From the NCBI GenBank assembly GCA_020056515.1, contig JAGVHP010000016.1, positions 1 through 10,424 on the forward strand: DNA of 10,424 nt, in the 5' to 3' direction. Positions 9,758 through 10,424 of the stretch are shown piece after piece. Below the pieces are notes generated by a model. It was not told the origin of the DNA and ran no database searches. It saw only the letters and a list, made by a program, of their open reading frames with translations. Numbering within the stretch: the stretch's first letter is position 1; every line of letters begins with the position of its first letter. Both the position numbers and the translations under genes were made by a program. Origin of the DNA: Candidatus Shapirobacteria bacterium. Lineage in GTDB: Bacteria > Patescibacteriota > Microgenomatia > UBA12405.

Positions 9758-10424
9758 TCAATTTATTATCCACCAATTTATAGATAAATCAGTAGGCAGA
9801 GTGGAGTCGAGGCCGATGGTGAAGAAAGGAAGACTGTCGCCGAGGCTGATTGATTTATTTTTAACATAAACTACCTGATTTTGGGTGGAGCCGTTGGGGG
9901 TGAGATAGACCATAGAGGTGGGAGTGAGACGGTTATTGTTAATGACAACTTCGGTCTTGCCGGAAGGCAGGGAGGCAACGCCGGCGGTGGCGTTGGAAAT
10001 AAGGCCCGCCGCCGCTGAAGCTTCGGCGGGTAAAGCAGATGAGGCGATTAAAGCTGAGTTAGTGGCAATGGGTAGAGCGGAACCCGCCGACAGCTCCGCA
10101 GTCTGGGCGGGCAGGTCAAGGGTAACATTGATTTTGCCGACAGTTAGGTTGTTTTTGATAGTGGCCTCTTCGGCTTCGAGCTTTTGAGCGGAGAGCATGT
10201 TGGCAATAAGGTTGCCATTAATTTTTAGATTGCCATTAATAGTGACTTCACCAGTGTCAGCAACGATCAGACGATCTTTTAGAAGAGAGATAGTACCGGT
10301 GCCGGAGGGTTGGATTAAGAGAGTAGAGGCGGTGGTTTCCAAAATATTATCTTTTAGAGCCATTTGGCCGACGGCCAGGAGGTTACTGACAGAAACGGAA
10401 TTGAGGGTAGCGGTGCCCTTGAGG
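9758..10424 (-). CDS. Surface/fibre-like repetitive protein with C-terminal WWIIN module (5' end outside the window)
   Basis: The frame is open to the right edge: before the internal Met at 10363 it reads GTATLNSVSVSNLLAVGQ without a stop, so 10363 is not a convincing start and the gene is partial, with about 221 codons visible. The visible part starts with beta-rich, fibre-like sequence (STLLIQPSGTGTISLLKD, then GEVTINGNLKINGNLIANM). A short coiled-coil-like stretch (AQKLEAEEATIKNN) follows, then an Ala/Ser-rich segment and finally a 67-residue beta module ending INWWIIN. The style is that of adhesin or tail-fibre stalks, and I expect an extracellular role. The Ala-rich segment is largely made by two translated palindromes (LPAEASAAAG and LPAQTAELSAG). 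The last Asn codon and TGA stop come from the inserted cassette; the original ending lies at 8522-8545. Confidence 0.7.
   Translation of the reverse strand, partial: LKGTATLNSVSVSNLLAVGQMALKDNILETTASTLLIQPSGTGTISLLKDRLIVADTGEVTINGNLKINGNLIANMLSAQKLEAEEATIKNNLTVGKINVTLDLPAQTAELSAGSALPIATNSALIASSALPAEASAAAGLISNATAGVASLPSGKTEVVINNNRLTPTSMVYLTPNGSTQNQVVYVKNKSISLGDSLPFFTIGLDSTLPTDLSINWWIIN
9762..9782 (+). repeat. 21-bp direct repeat, right copy, flanking the ATPase gene
   Basis: Identical to 8526-8546. It encodes the WWIIN end of the gene at 9758-10424. The distance between corresponding points of the two copies is 1236 bp, the size of the presumed insertion. Confidence 0.9.
10005..10035 (+). repeat. 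GC-rich palindromic element inside the right-edge gene, copy 1
   Basis: CCCGCCG (10005-10011) pairs with CGGCGGG (10024-10030), followed by TAAAG as in the rho copy. The core GCTTCGGCGGG also resembles the copy at 2263. Read on the coding strand it gives LPAEASAAAG in frame. Confidence 0.65.
10083..10115 (+). repeat. GC-rich palindromic element inside the right-edge gene, copy 2
   Basis: CCCGCC (10083-10088) and GGCGGG (10106-10111) with CAGG after. It is the closest relative of the 7676-7708 copy and has the same length. It encodes LPAQTAELSAG in frame and sits 47 bases from copy 1. Confidence 0.65.

Noticed and set aside
8530..9774. DnaA-box-like TTATCCACC at 8530 and 9766
   Set aside because: These are the codons for the WWI of the WWIIN tail, kept for protein reasons, and they lie in the 21-bp repeat.
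1..10424. CRISPR array or tRNA genes
   Set aside because: No regularly spaced direct repeats and no cloverleaf with a T-loop sequence were seen on either strand.

Overview
The window looks like a chromosomal piece of a Candidate Phyla Radiation (Patescibacteria) bacterium, most likely Microgenomates-like. I base this on the gene set (radA, rho, a LysM/M23 endopeptidase, an O-antigen-ligase-like protein fused to TPRs, a four-helix-bundle S23/Avd-like protein, an AAA/DUF4143 ATPase and surface-type proteins ending in WWIIN), on the near absence of Shine-Dalgarno sequences, and on the density of short palindromic repeats. The lineage is inference, not a database result. TGA is a real stop here (it ends rho, the four-helix gene and the right-edge gene), so this is not a UGA-recoding lineage such as Gracilibacteria.

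Layout. Bases 1-77 hold the 3' end of a + strand gene with an S1-domain-like tail. Bases 78-393 hold an extended -10 promoter and at most a doubtful 71-codon ORF. radA (394-1713) follows, with a -10 box so close that its mRNA is probably leaderless. The 754-base gap 1714-2467 is rich in signals: AATTACGAATT repeats, an inverted pair of DnaA boxes, a promoter with a 37-39 aa basic microprotein, several hairpins, a GC-rich palindrome and a near-consensus promoter for rho. rho (2468-3772) overlaps the LysM/M23 peptidase gene (3769-4848) by ATGA, so the two form an operon. After a hairpin repeat comes the O-antigen-ligase/TPR membrane protein (5014-6975).

From 6976 onward all genes lie on the - strand. 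They are a four-helix-bundle gene enclosed by a perfect 24-bp inverted repeat, a membrane-anchored TPR protein with a C-terminal WWIIN module, an AAA/DUF4143 ATPase enclosed by perfect 21-bp direct repeats, and a 5'-truncated surface or fibre-like protein that shares the WWIIN module.

Main discoveries. (1) A family of CCCGCC...GGCGGG palindromes is present in five copies. Four are translated in the same frame, as (L/V)PA...AG peptides, inside three proteins including Rho; this resembles the Rickettsia palindromic elements. (2) Deleting the ATPase segment between its 21-bp repeats restores the neighbouring gene in frame with its own TAA stop, so it looks like a recent cassette insertion. (3) The four-helix-bundle gene sits inside an inverted repeat, as in 23S rRNA intervening sequences or a mobile cassette. 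(4) Several genes have a -10 box 5-9 nt before the start codon, pointing to leaderless translation.

Functionally the + strand genes are housekeeping (DNA repair, transcription termination) plus envelope work (peptidoglycan cleavage, glycan polymerisation or ligation). The - strand block is an accessory, surface-related region that has received mobile genes.
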